Assembly: GCF_009882985.1 (NCBI RefSeq)
Contig: NZ_WTUZ01000038.1
Coordinates: 62,001 to 126,000, forward strand
Reading direction: 5' to 3'
Source: Paenibacillus silvestris
GTDB lineage: Bacteria > Bacillota > Bacilli > Paenibacillales > NBRC-103111
DNA length: 64,000 bases
Position numbers and translations under genes: made by a program. The notes below the pieces were generated by a model, which did no database searches, was not told the origin of the DNA, and saw nothing but the letters and a program-made list of their open reading frames with translations. Shown in pieces: positions 26,795 to 35,156 of the stretch (position 1 is its first letter; each line of letters starts with the position of its first letter).

Positions 26795-26828
26795 GCGTCC
26801 AAAAATGAATGTTCCAGAGGAGATCGCA

Positions 26829-28262
26829 ATGAACGCTTATGATTTGATCGTAGTTGGTGCAGGACCTGCCGGTATTTTCGCCTGTTATGAAATGACACTG
26901 CTTCACCCTGCCGCTAAAGTTTTGCTCGTCGACAAAGGGCATGATATTTACCATCGCAGTTGCCCGATACTGGAAAGCAAAATCAAGTTATGTCCTCCCC
27001 CAGCTGGTAAAAAGGAGTTCTCAGGCTGTCTGCCTGCATGTTCCATTACCGCTGGCTTCGGAGGTGCTGGTGCTTATAGCGACGGCAAGTTCAACATCAC
27101 CACGGAATTCGGCGGTTGGATGACGGATATATTACCTCCTAGCCAGGTAATTGATTTGATCCGGTATGTAGACCGTATTAATCTAGAGCATGGTGCTACG
27201 GAGAACATCACGGACCCGACGACCGAAGCTGTGAAAGATATTGAGCAGCGTTCCTACGCGGCAGGACTTAAGCTGCTTCGCGCGCAGGTCAGGCATTTAG
27301 GCACCGAACAGAACTTAATGATTCTGAAATCCATCTACGAACATTTGAAAACACGCATCGACATGCAGTTCAAAGCTGAAGTCGATGACATCATAACGGT
27401 CAAACGGGAAGACAAACATATCATTCAAGGCATCCGTCTAAAAGATGGCACGGAGATCCATAGTGATCATGTGATGCTAGCTCCCGGACGGGACGGTTCC
27501 GCATGGTTAACACAAGTCCTGAAAAAACGCCGCTTGAAAATGTACAACAACCAAGTCGATGTTGGCGTGCGTGTAGAAACCTCAGATGTCGTGATGCGTG
27601 AAATCAATGAGCACTTGTATGAAGGGAAATTCATCTACAATACCTCTGTCGGCACACGGGTACGCACCTTCTGCAGCAATCCGTCCGGTCATGTTGTTGT
27701 TGAGAATCATAGCGGCGTAATGGCTGCGAACGGTCACTCTTACAAGGATCCGGCCCTTGGCTCCAGCAATACGAACTTCGCTCTGCTCGTTTCCCACAAA
27801 TTCACTGAGCCGTTCGATAAGCCGAACGAATATGCGCGGGAAATTTGCAAGCATGCGAACGATTTATCAAGCGGCGGCGTCATTGTACAGAAATTCGGAG
27901 ACATCATGCGGGGACGCCGCTCTACGGCGGATCGAATTCGCGAGGGCTTCCTTGAGCCGACTTTGGCGGAAGCTGTTCCTGGCGATCTAGGTCTCGTGCT
28001 GCCTTACAATACAATGAAAAGCTTAATTGAAATGATTCACGCTCTTGAAAAGGTAACCCCAGGGATTGCGGCTGAACATACCCTCTTCTACGGTGTTGAA
28101 GCGAAGTTTTATTCCGCTCGACCGAAGCTCAGCGAAAGCTTTGAAACTGAGGTTAAAGGCCTGTTCTGCGGCGGTGACGGTGCAGGGATTACAAGAGGAT
28201 TAGCCCAAGCCGGCGCGGCTGGCGTATGGGTGGCACGCAACGTGCTCGAACGAATCAAATAA
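26829..28262 (+). CDS. FAD-dependent oxidoreductase (uncharacterised dehydrogenase family)
   Basis: 477 residues with an N-terminal dinucleotide-binding motif (LIVVGAGPAGIFACYE, residues 6-21) and a C-terminal FAD motif (GLFCGGDGAGITRGLAQAGAAGVW). It resembles the uncharacterised FAD-dependent dehydrogenase group (COG2509-like), with a Cys-rich early region (CPILESKIKLCPPPAGKKEFSGC by position 46-70). The ATG at 26829 is preferred because AGAGGAG lies six bases upstream; a TTG 12 codons earlier falls in the terminator. Expression is controlled by the purine-type riboswitch, which suggests a role in purine breakdown or in a reaction made useful when purines are high. The substrate is not known. 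Confidence 0.82.
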   Translation: MNAYDLIVVGAGPAGIFACYEMTLLHPAAKVLLVDKGHDIYHRSCPILESKIKLCPPPAGKKEFSGCLPACSITAGFGGAGAYSDGKFNITTEFGGWMTDILPPSQVIDLIRYVDRINLEHGATENITDPTTEAVKDIEQRSYAAGLKLLRAQVRHLGTEQNLMILKSIYEHLKTRIDMQFKAEVDDIITVKREDKHIIQGIRLKDGTEIHSDHVMLAPGRDGSAWLTQVLKKRRLKMYNNQVDVGVRVETSDVVMREINEHLYEGKFIYNTSVGTRVRTFCSNPSGHVVVENHSGVMAANGHSYKDPALGSSNTNFALLVSHKFTEPFDKPNEYAREICKHANDLSSGGVIVQKFGDIMRGRRSTADRIREGFLEPTLAEAVPGDLGLVLPYNTMKSLIEMIHALEKVTPGIAAEHTLFYGVEAKFYSARPKLSESFETEVKGLFCGGDGAGITRGLAQAGAAGVWVARNVLERIK

Positions 28263-28302
28263 GCATTAATGCTGTTAAATATTTCCTAGGAAATACACGA
28301 TT

Positions 28303-28339
28303 GCGGATCTCCTTTTTTTCAAATGGAGGTCCGTTTTTT
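28303..28339 (+). terminator. Terminator after the FAD oxidoreductase
   Basis: CGGATCTCC and GGAGGTCCG form a nine-pair stem around a T-rich loop, followed by TTTTTT. Confidence 0.88.
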
Positions 28340-28352
28340 ACATGAAAAACAC

Positions 28353-28381
28353 TTTAAAAAACCAGATAAATGCGGTATAAT
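28353..28381 (+). promoter_or_regulatory. Promoter of the LytTR-domain gene
   Basis: TTTAAA (28353-28358), 17 bases, TATAAT (28376-28381). Confidence 0.65.
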
Positions 28382-28394
28382 GAAAACGTTCTCA
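28381..28394. promoter_or_regulatory. Candidate cre box 1
   Basis: TGAAAACGTTCTCA differs from the consensus cre by about one position and starts at the last base of the -10 box. Confidence 0.6.
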
Positions 28395-28396
28395 AT

Positions 28397-28410
28397 TGTA
28401 AGCGTTATCA
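28397..28410. promoter_or_regulatory. Candidate cre box 2
   Basis: TGTAAGCGTTATCA fits the cre consensus TGWAARCGYTWWCW at every position. With box 1 it covers the expected transcription start, so CcpA repression is likely. Confidence 0.7.
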
Positions 28411-28430
28411 TTTTAAAGGGGGATAATAAA

Positions 28431-28781
28431 ATGACTGTAGCGCTCGAAACAAGAAACAGCTATGAAAATTTCGTACTGGAGAAAGATATAATGTACTTCC
28501 GGGTCGGAGAACATGGGCTGGTCTCTTTTCATGGGAAAAATTTTCACATCAAAAAACGGATGTCCACTGAGCAGATTATAGAGATTACAACGGGCAGCGC
28601 TTTTTTCAAAGTGAATACAGATTGCTATGTGAACACACATAAAATTGTTCAGATTCAAGATGGCAAAGTGTTTTTTGAGGTCAAAGGAGCAGATTCCAAA
28701 TACACTTCGGTTACCAAACTTCGCCAATACCGTTTGAAAGAGATTGTGCAGCAGCACAAAGCGGAAGCAGCGAAGAAGTAA
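28431..28781 (+). CDS. Stand-alone LytTR-type DNA-binding protein
   Basis: 116 residues, almost entirely a LytTR-like domain: an IMYFRVGEHGLVSFHG strand region, FFKVNTDCYVNTHKIVQIQDGKVFFEVKG, and TKLRQYRLKEIVQQHK at the end. No receiver or membrane domain precedes it. The ATG at 28431 follows GGGGG about eight bases upstream; the longer open frame upstream would run through the promoter and cre boxes and is not credible. Role likely transcriptional, with targets unknown. Under two cre boxes it would be made when preferred sugars run out. Confidence 0.78.
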   Translation: MTVALETRNSYENFVLEKDIMYFRVGEHGLVSFHGKNFHIKKRMSTEQIIEITTGSAFFKVNTDCYVNTHKIVQIQDGKVFFEVKGADSKYTSVTKLRQYRLKEIVQQHKAEAAKK

Positions 28782-28800
28782 TCGCCGCTTGGCAGCAACA

Positions 28801-28846
28801 AAAAAGCTTAGTTAGATCCATGTTGGGGATCTGGCTAAGCTTTTTT
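28801..28846. terminator. Strong terminator, symmetric
   Basis: AAAAAGCTTAG with TTAGATCC pairs with GGATCTGG and CTAAGCTTTTTT; A-run on one side and T-run on the other allow use from either strand. Ends the LytTR transcript. Confidence 0.88.
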
Positions 28847-28924
28847 GTTGTGGGATGTTCGGGCGTTGCCGTCACGGCCTCTTGGTACGTCTGCCAGTAC
28901 TTGGCTTCTGCGGCTGTGGAGGAA

Positions 28925-29140
28925 GGGGATAATTATTAACAGGAACTAACGGAGCTAATTTGTCCATTTCAGCTGGTTCCAGGCGAATAGATGGAAATTC
29001 TCCATCTAATTCCTCAAGTTTCACCTATATTCGGACGCAGCAGCCGAATTAGCTGGAGGAACTCCAGTTATTCCTCCGTAGCCCCTTTCAGGGCTATTTT
29101 TAACTGGAGAATTTCCAGCTATTCCGCTACAACCACCGCC
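28925..29140. repeat. Degenerate intergenic repeat, family C
   Basis: Contains AGCTGGAGGAACTCCAG, TAACTGGAGAATTTCCAGC and TAGATGGAAATTCTCC, related to the copies at 11,500-11,705 and 41,940-42,160. No gene is seen in this 350-bp gap. Confidence 0.6.
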
Positions 29141-29153
29141 ACCCACCAACGAG

Positions 29154-29188
29154 CAAAAAAAAAGAGCCAGCGATCAAATCGCTGACTC
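29154..29188 (-). terminator. Terminator of the small unknown gene
   Basis: Minus-strand stem GAGTCAGCGA / TCGCTGGCTC followed by a run of ten T; 16 bases after the stop codon. Confidence 0.88.
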
Positions 29189-29203
29189 CTTTATGTGGTC
29201 CTG

Positions 29204-29614
29204 CTATGAGATTTGAGCAAGTGTCTCTTGTTGATGTTCGCGGATCAGAAAACGTATGTATTCCACCGTCGTATCTTTTACCTTCTTGGCTTCTTCCAAA
29301 GTAGCAAAGCTGTACTCCGCATAATCCGTGCTTCCGTACTTCTTCAGCTCTTCATAATTCATACCCAGCGTGGAAAAGTTATGAACCAACTCGTAAGGTG
29401 TCTTAGCATCGACATTTTGCACAAAGATATCTTTGGAAAAGAAAGAGCCTTGTTTCTCTACTTTGAAGATGACACGAAAAGGCCTGTCCTTATCCGACAC
29501 AAAGCACTTGATAACCACGTCAATCTCCATCGTTTTGTAATCCACAGCGTTTGCAGGATCTTGCTTTGGCATATGTTTAGGTGAATACATCCATCTTTTC
29601 AAAAACCCTAGCAC
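29204..29614 (-). CDS. Protein of unknown function (136 aa)
   Basis: Not recognised. The GTG at 29612-29614 is preferred, with GGGGAGG seven bases upstream; the open frame continues 34 codons further but without a ribosome binding site. The product is soluble, with a basic N-terminus (VLGFLKRWMYSPKHMPKQ), a beta-rich middle (IDVVIKCFVSDKDRPFRVIFKVEKQG) and a helical C-terminus. It stands alone between a terminator and the MFS gene. The strong start signal and a good terminator make a real gene likely. Confidence 0.7.
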   Translation of the reverse strand: MLGFLKRWMYSPKHMPKQDPANAVDYKTMEIDVVIKCFVSDKDRPFRVIFKVEKQGSFFSKDIFVQNVDAKTPYELVHNFSTLGMNYEELKKYGSTDYAEYSFATLEEAKKVKDTTVEYIRFLIREHQQETLAQIS

Positions 29615-29702
29615 AAGATTACCTCCCCAATAACGACATGAATATAAATCATATTGTAATGGAAACGCTTCTAATTGACAATCCAAAATATGGATAAAAT
29701 GG

Positions 29703-30959
29703 TTATGCGACCTCAAGCGATTTTTTCTCGCCTGTTTTCCGAAATTTCCAGATAATAATTAAACATAAAATACCCGTCAGTAACCCGCATACGACAAAGG
29801 CCCCATTCGCTCCAAAACGATCTGCGACATAGCCCGCAAATAAGCTGCCAAACGGTGTAGAACCGGCAAATACGAGCGCATAGACACTCATAACCCGCGC
29901 GCGATACTCCTCTTTCGCATTCATTTGAAGATTGGAATTGCTATTCGTGGCGAACATAATATTGAAAAATCCTGTTAGAGCCAGTATCCCACCACACAAC
30001 CAAACTGACGTACTAAGCCCATTGAGAATCAAGCAGCTGGCAACCACTAGGCTAGCCATAATACTTATTTTGACCTTTGGGCCTCTCTTACTGCGAAATG
30101 ACATCGTTAGCGCCCCTGCAAAAGAGCCAATTCCAAGGCAGGACATCAGGGTACCGTATGTGGTTTCTCCCAATTGCAAGACATTTCTCGTGAAAACTGG
30201 AATGAGGATGTTAAAATTAAATGCTAAAGTGCCAATCACCGTAACGAGCAAGATCGTTTGAGCTAATACTGGATCTCTTGCGATGTATACGATTCCATCT
30301 TTAATCTCCTTCAAAACGCCCTCTCGCGAGGTTTTCTTCCGGACATAAGGCGCTGCTTGAATTTGAAGTATCCCATACAACACGGCTATGAAACTGACTC
30401 CATTTAACAAGAAACACCAGCCTGCACCAAGCCAAGCCATCATCACTGCGCCTATGGAAGGACCTACAATCCTAGCCATATTGAACGTCGTGGAATTGAG
30501 CGCAATGGCATTCATCAGATCTTCTTTTCCAACGATTTCAATGTTAAAAGCCTGCCTGGTCGGCATATCGAGCGTATTATTAAGCCCTAACAAGAGGGCG
30601 AGCACGATAATATACTCATACCTCACCGTGTTCGTCAAAACAAGCGTCGCCAGTGAAAAAGCAAGAATCATGGAAACCGACTGCGTGACCAAAAGGATAT
30701 TCTTCTTAGGAAATTTATCTACGATAATACCCGCAAATAGTGAAAATAAAAGGATCGGCAGAAATTGACAAGCCGTGACCAAACCAAGCTTGAGCGGCGA
30801 ACCTGTAAGCGTTAGAACGAGCCAGGACTGCCCGATATTTTGCATCCATGTCCCGATAAGCGATACACATTGCCCTGTCCAAAGATATCGATAATTACGA
30901 TGAGTTAGCGCATGGAAATGTCGATCAATAAAAACCGAACCTGCTGCCCTCATATTCAT
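29703..30959 (-). CDS. MFS transporter (EntS/MFS_3-like exporter)
   Basis: A 418-residue major facilitator protein with about 12 membrane helices. The loop after helix 2 reads AGIIVDKFPKKNIL, the DRxGRR-like motif A. GQCVSLIGTWMQNIGQSWLVLTLTGSPLKLGL near the N-terminus is typical of the enterobactin-exporter-like group. Its ATG is seven bases after the MarR stop and is served by GAGGAGGCG lying inside the end of that gene. It is presumably a drug or toxin exporter derepressed through the MarR protein. Confidence 0.9.
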   Translation of the reverse strand: MNMRAAGSVFIDRHFHALTHRNYRYLWTGQCVSLIGTWMQNIGQSWLVLTLTGSPLKLGLVTACQFLPILLFSLFAGIIVDKFPKKNILLVTQSVSMILAFSLATLVLTNTVRYEYIIVLALLLGLNNTLDMPTRQAFNIEIVGKEDLMNAIALNSTTFNMARIVGPSIGAVMMAWLGAGWCFLLNGVSFIAVLYGILQIQAAPYVRKKTSREGVLKEIKDGIVYIARDPVLAQTILLVTVIGTLAFNFNILIPVFTRNVLQLGETTYGTLMSCLGIGSFAGALTMSFRSKRGPKVKISIMASLVVASCLILNGLSTSVWLCGGILALTGFFNIMFATNSNSNLQMNAKEEYRARVMSVYALVFAGSTPFGSLFAGYVADRFGANGAFVVCGLLTGILCLIIIWKFRKTGEKKSLEVA

Positions 30960-30965
30960 TCTGAT

Positions 30966-31406
30966 TTACGCCTCCTCTGCGAACTTTGCTGCATTATTGC
31001 CCATTTTCTCCAAAATGGTTAGTGCCAGTTGCTTCTCTTCTTCCGACAGACCATCGGTCAAACGCTCCCGCCAATCCGTTAGTACCTTACGCACATCCTC
31101 CTTGATCAAAAGAGCCTTCTCCGTCAGATGAACTTCGTTGCATCTCTTATCCTTTTCGCTGACCGTGCGCGTTATGTAGCCTTGCTCCTCTAACTTTTTC
31201 AGTGCTTTCGCCGTCGTACCCTTATCGATTTTCAGATAGTCCGCCAGATCTTCTTGCGTCAAACCATCTTCCTTATAAAGCGCATTGAGGAAAATATGCT
31301 GCCCCTTGCCGATATCGTACTCTTTCAGATGCTCACCAATGTACATTTGTCCATACCGGTATAACAGTGAAATCCACCTGGGAATGCTGTTTCGGGCATC
31401 AATCAT
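30966..31406 (-). CDS. MarR-family transcriptional regulator
   Basis: 146 residues with the winged helix of the MarR family (about 45-110): LTQEDLADYLKIDKGTTAKALKKLEEQGYITRTVSEKDKRCNEVHLTEKA. AAGGAGAT precedes the ATG. First gene of a two-gene operon with the MFS exporter. An inverted repeat overlaps its own -35, consistent with autorepression relieved by a small molecule. Confidence 0.92.
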   Translation of the reverse strand: MIDARNSIPRWISLLYRYGQMYIGEHLKEYDIGKGQHIFLNALYKEDGLTQEDLADYLKIDKGTTAKALKKLEEQGYITRTVSEKDKRCNEVHLTEKALLIKEDVRKVLTDWRERLTDGLSEEEKQLALTILEKMGNNAAKFAEEA

Positions 31407-31474
31407 GATCCTATCTCCTTCCTTCCTGCAAAAATGAATGGGACTGACCGAATCGTTGCACTTGCCACTAATTC

Positions 31475-31503
31475 ATCATACGCTCGATTAGTTGCATGCG
31501 CAA
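31475..31503 (-). promoter_or_regulatory. Promoter of the MarR-MFS operon
   Basis: Minus strand TTGCGC (31498-31503), 17 bases, TATGAT (31475-31480). Confidence 0.6.
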
Positions 31504-31508
31504 CCAAT
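31487..31508. promoter_or_regulatory. Candidate MarR operator
   Basis: ATTAGTTGC, four bases (ATGC), GCAACCAAT: nine-base arms with a single mismatch, overlapping the -35 of the MarR promoter. Confidence 0.65.
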
Positions 31509-31516
31509 TTTTCGGC

Positions 31517-31541
31517 TAAAATAGACCCTTTTTAGGGGGCC
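31517..31541 (-). terminator. Possible weak hairpin after the MATE gene
   Basis: On the minus strand GGCCC and GGGTC can pair (one G-T) with TATTTT following. A short stem, so only a weak candidate for the end of the MATE transcript. Confidence 0.35.
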
Positions 31542-31556
31542 TTGTCTTGCTGTTGC

Positions 31557-32915
31557 TCACAAATGAGCGGTTATCGAGCTTGTAGAAACAACGGCTTTCG
31601 GCAGTTTTTTGCGCGCCATCCAGCGTCGCTGAGCGAGGAATCCGCGGATTGCCTCGTCAAATATCATAGCGATATAGACGCCGTGGAGCAGCCATCCAAA
31701 TTTTAGACCAAATACGTACGTGCCTCCAACTGCAAAGATCCACATAACGCCAATGCTCACATACATCACAAATTTCGTCTCTCCGACGGCGTTAAGGGCA
31801 TTATTGAGCGGCATATTCCACATTTTGAGCGGCTGCAGAATTAAATTCATGGCCATGACACCAGCAACAATCGTGATAATTTGGTTATTATCCGTGAATG
31901 CCCCTACGATATGTTTGCCGAATAAAAATAATAGAAGCGTATTGGCAACCACGACTATTTCGCCCCAGAATAATGCTTTATACAGGCTGCGATAAGCTTT
32001 CTCCATCTGCCCTGCACCGAATAAATGTGCAACCTGAATTTGGACCGCCATCGCAAATGACCAGCCTGCCAGGAAGGAGAAGGACTCCATCGTATTTAAA
32101 TACGTTCTCGCCGTTAGCTGCTCTGCGCCCATCGTGGCGACCATCGAAAAAAGGACGACCTGGGACAAGGTCCACGAAGCAGAGCTAACAGCCATCGGGA
32201 GGCCGACTTTTGCTACCTCTTTCAATAATCCCCGATGGAATTCGCGCAGGTCACTCCAAGTAATCAGTGTGCTGAACGTTTTGCGGAAAATATAAAAAAG
32301 TACAAATAGCGCTATCACACGACTTCCCACAGTTGAAAGGGAAACGCCAAACAGTCCCCATTTTGGTAACCCCAAAGCACCAAAAATAAACACATAATTG
32401 CCGATAATATGGATGATGTTCATACCTATAGCAACAAGCATCGTGCCTTTCGTATTTCCTGTGCTGCGGATAATTGTGCTCAAAGTTAATACGGCAGCCA
32501 TGACGATCGTTCCGCTGCCCACAATTTGAATATACTGCCGTGTCATCTCATGAAGTGATGTAGGGACATGGAGGAAATATACGAACAAATCCACACCGAA
32601 ATAGAGCAGCAATGAAACAACGACGCCTAACCCCAGCGTTAATGTAAAAGCCATCGAAGCCACTTTCCGAGCTTCTTCTTCTTTGCCTGCTCCCAGTTTC
32701 TGTGAGATGACAATGCCCGCTCCGCTGGAAATAAGAACGAACAGCATGATGACAGCTTGGAAAAATTGATTGCTGATCCCAACGACAGCTACCGCATCGT
32801 CCGAAATCCGGCTCACCATCAGCGTATCCGCCGTACCAATCATAAATTGCAGAAATAATTCAATCATTATCGGCCATACAAGCCCGAATAACGTCATTTT
32901 CTTTGCGGTTTCCAT
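31557..32915 (-). CDS. MATE-family efflux transporter
   Basis: A 452-residue, 12-helix MATE transporter that exports drugs or cations in exchange for sodium or protons. The N-terminal half begins LFGLVWPIMIELFLQFMIGTADTLMVSRISDDAVAVVGISNQ, typical of the family, with two similar halves. AGGAAACC precedes the ATG. Monocistronic with its own promoter at 32977-33004. No regulator is adjacent. Confidence 0.92.
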   Translation of the reverse strand: METAKKMTLFGLVWPIMIELFLQFMIGTADTLMVSRISDDAVAVVGISNQFFQAVIMLFVLISSGAGIVISQKLGAGKEEEARKVASMAFTLTLGLGVVVSLLLYFGVDLFVYFLHVPTSLHEMTRQYIQIVGSGTIVMAAVLTLSTIIRSTGNTKGTMLVAIGMNIIHIIGNYVFIFGALGLPKWGLFGVSLSTVGSRVIALFVLFYIFRKTFSTLITWSDLREFHRGLLKEVAKVGLPMAVSSASWTLSQVVLFSMVATMGAEQLTARTYLNTMESFSFLAGWSFAMAVQIQVAHLFGAGQMEKAYRSLYKALFWGEIVVVANTLLLFLFGKHIVGAFTDNNQIITIVAGVMAMNLILQPLKMWNMPLNNALNAVGETKFVMYVSIGVMWIFAVGGTYVFGLKFGWLLHGVYIAMIFDEAIRGFLAQRRWMARKKLPKAVVSTSSITAHL

Positions 32916-32976
32916 AACGGTTTCCTGTTCTTAACATTATTGTGTACACGCGTTCACCATGTACATACAAAGTTCT

Positions 32977-33004
32977 ATTTTAACAACTGTTCTTGAGAAG
33001 TCAA
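32977..33004 (-). promoter_or_regulatory. Promoter of the MATE gene
   Basis: Minus strand TTGACT (32999-33004), 16 bases, TAAAAT (32977-32982). TGTACA occurs twice (about 32944 and 32960) between the -10 and the start codon and could mark an operator. Confidence 0.65.
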
Positions 33005-33059
33005 TGCTTTTTGTTGCATTAAGTGGGGAGGAGCTCGACGAGAGATGGAGCCGTCTGCT

Positions 33060-33232
33060 TTCGCGCTAACGGACTCAGGTGCCTCTATTTCATGAATTAG
33101 AGCACTTTAAAAAATCTAACGGACACAGCAGCCGCTATTTACCTTGTTGGCAGCATTTTCCGCTGCTTCAAGGTGTAATAACGCTTCTGGTGTCCGTTAG
33201 CTCAACAATCAGGCTATTTTATTGGAAATAGC
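33060..33232. repeat. Degenerate intergenic repeat, family B
   Basis: CTAACGGACTCAGGTGCC, CTAACGGACACAGCAGCCGC and the reverse GGTGTCCGTTAG with intervening CTATTT tracts, the same family as 1890-2088. No gene or clear terminator is visible in the 385-bp gap. Confidence 0.65.
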
Positions 33233-33300
33233 GCCCGTGGGGGCCATTACAATTGGCTGTAGGCTCATTGCCTTAAGCCTAGAGCTTAGAAGCTCAACGC

Positions 33301-34386
33301 TTAGAGAAACTTCAAGCAAACCGGCCGCGATACCGCCGCGGCCTGCCCGGTTTCCTGCAGCATCCCCGACTCCGCGTCTACGCGGAAAACCGTGATGCTG
33401 TCCGAGCCCTGATTCGCCGCAAGCAGGAAGTCTCCCTGCGGCGTCAGGGCAAAGTTCCGCGGCGTCTGCCCCAGCGTCGCCTGCCAACCCACGACGGACA
33501 GCGTGCCGCTCTGTCCGTCAACCGCATAAACCGCGATACTGTCGTGTCCGCGGTTCGAGACATACACATGCCGGCCATCTCTGGAGAGATGGATGTCCGC
33601 GCATGTGCTTTCGCCGCTGAAGCCTTCCGGCAGCGTCGAAAGGCTTTGGAGCGCGGTCAGCGTTCCCGCGCTCGCCTCATAGGCCAGCACAGTCACTGTG
33701 CTGTCCAGCTCACCAACCGCGTACACGAAGCGACTGTCCGCGCTGTACACCAAGTGCCGCGGGCCCGCGCCCGGCTTCACCGCTGTTTCACCGTGCGGCT
33801 GAAGCGTGCCGCCCTCCGCGTCAACGCGGCTCACGATCAGCCGATCAAGGCCCAGATCGGCGGAAATCGCATACCGATTGTCTGGCGCCAACACAATCGA
33901 GTGCGCGTGCGGACGCTCCTGGCGATCCGTTCGCGGCCCTAAAGTACCTTCATGCTTGACCAACTGCGTAGGCTCGCTCAGCCCTCCACCCTCTTCAATC
34001 TTATAAGAAGTCACACTTCCGCTTGAATAATTGGCTACATAAACAGCGCTGTTCGTCTGATCAACGCTGATATAACAAGGAGCAGTCCCGCCAGTGGCCT
34101 GCTGGTTTAATCTCGTCAGCTTCCAAGTTCCAGCTTCGATAGCATATGCCGCGGCTGAGCCTCCGAAGCCGCCTAGATAAGTATCTGTCTCACTAACTGC
34201 ATATAAGACAGTCCGGTCCGCATTCAGCGCAAGAAACGAAGCGTTGGGCAAATCAGTATACGTGTCCAACAATGTAATTGCTCCACTAAGCCTATCGAGC
34301 CTAAATAAGGTAATTCCCGTCTTTTGAACATCGTTCGTGTACGAACCTATGTAGCCATACAAATCTTTCTGTTCTTCCATTGACAT
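33301..34386 (-). CDS. Lactonase-family seven-bladed beta-propeller (6-phosphogluconolactonase-like)
   Basis: 361 residues made of repeated blades with the pattern SxDxRxVYVxN, such as SADSRFVYAVGELDSTVTV and SRDGRHVYVSNRGHDSIAVY, as in bacterial Pgl/YbhE lactonases. A substrate lactone is expected, but close family members include sensors and other sugar lactonases. The ATG at 34384-34386 has GGAGG nine bases upstream and removes 20 non-conserved residues. The second half of the gene (about 33,300-33,950) is much more GC-rich than its surroundings. It starts 28 bases after the DUF2238 gene and is probably co-transcribed. Confidence 0.85.
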   Translation of the reverse strand: MSMEEQKDLYGYIGSYTNDVQKTGITLFRLDRLSGAITLLDTYTDLPNASFLALNADRTVLYAVSETDTYLGGFGGSAAAYAIEAGTWKLTRLNQQATGGTAPCYISVDQTNSAVYVANYSSGSVTSYKIEEGGGLSEPTQLVKHEGTLGPRTDRQERPHAHSIVLAPDNRYAISADLGLDRLIVSRVDAEGGTLQPHGETAVKPGAGPRHLVYSADSRFVYAVGELDSTVTVLAYEASAGTLTALQSLSTLPEGFSGESTCADIHLSRDGRHVYVSNRGHDSIAVYAVDGQSGTLSVVGWQATLGQTPRNFALTPQGDFLLAANQGSDSITVFRVDAESGMLQETGQAAAVSRPVCLKFL

Positions 34387-34414
34387 AGTGATCAGCCTCC
34401 ATTTGTTTAATATA

Positions 34415-35065
34415 TTACTCGAACTTCCGCTCTCTCCTGCGCCCAAGTACAGCCGTCACCACCATAGCGATAACAGCCCCATAGAGCGCCAGCGCCATGT
34501 CATGATGCGTATCCCACTGATCACCTTGTGTTCCAAGAAATAACGTACCAATTTCCGGAGCAACAAGAGTAGCTACCCACATTTCAATCAGCTCATAAAA
34601 AGCTCCCAGCGCCAATATACTAACGCAGGTCATCACATAAAGCCATCTGCGGCTTAGCTGTGTCCACGCACTCATAGCTTCCCTTAACGGGTAGGCGAGC
34701 AGCAGCCCAAAACTAAAGTGCACCAAGCGATCATAATTATCGCGTTCTGAATGCAACATCAGCTTCATCCAAACATCCACGATGTTCTCGTTATACGAAT
34801 AATGAGCTCCTACAGTATGAAGCGCCAGGAACAAGCCAAATAATGCATAAGAAAAATTGGAGAAGGTTATAAGCTTATAAGTGCTGATGAGGGCAATAAG
34901 CGCTGCCCAAATCAACAGATTTTCCAATACCCAATCGAACCTGCTATAAGGAGCAATCGCCATCCATATCCACAATCCGGTATAAATGACGATCATCGCG
35001 TGCAAAGGCCAATTCGCTCCAAAGGTTCTTGCTTGTTTCTGCCCGATGTTTTCCTTCTCTTTCAT
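34415..35065 (-). CDS. DUF2238/YjdF-type integral membrane protein
   Basis: 216 residues with six predicted membrane helices. Conserved-looking stretches include HTVGAHYSYNENIVDVWM, NYDRLVHFSFGLLLAYPLRE and FYELIEMW, characteristic of the DUF2238 family; several His, Asp and Glu lie near the membrane face. Function not known. GGGGGG precedes the ATG. The lactonase-like gene follows and probably shares the transcript. Confidence 0.82.
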   Translation of the reverse strand: MKEKENIGQKQARTFGANWPLHAMIVIYTGLWIWMAIAPYSRFDWVLENLLIWAALIALISTYKLITFSNFSYALFGLFLALHTVGAHYSYNENIVDVWMKLMLHSERDNYDRLVHFSFGLLLAYPLREAMSAWTQLSRRWLYVMTCVSILALGAFYELIEMWVATLVAPEIGTLFLGTQGDQWDTHHDMALALYGAVIAMVVTAVLGRRRERKFE

Positions 35066-35156
35066 GACTGAGCCCCCCTAGTTTAGCTTATAAACTTAGG
35101 TTATCTCGCCACAGTCTTTTCCAAAAGTACTAACTTTATGTAGTACTGAACCTAAT

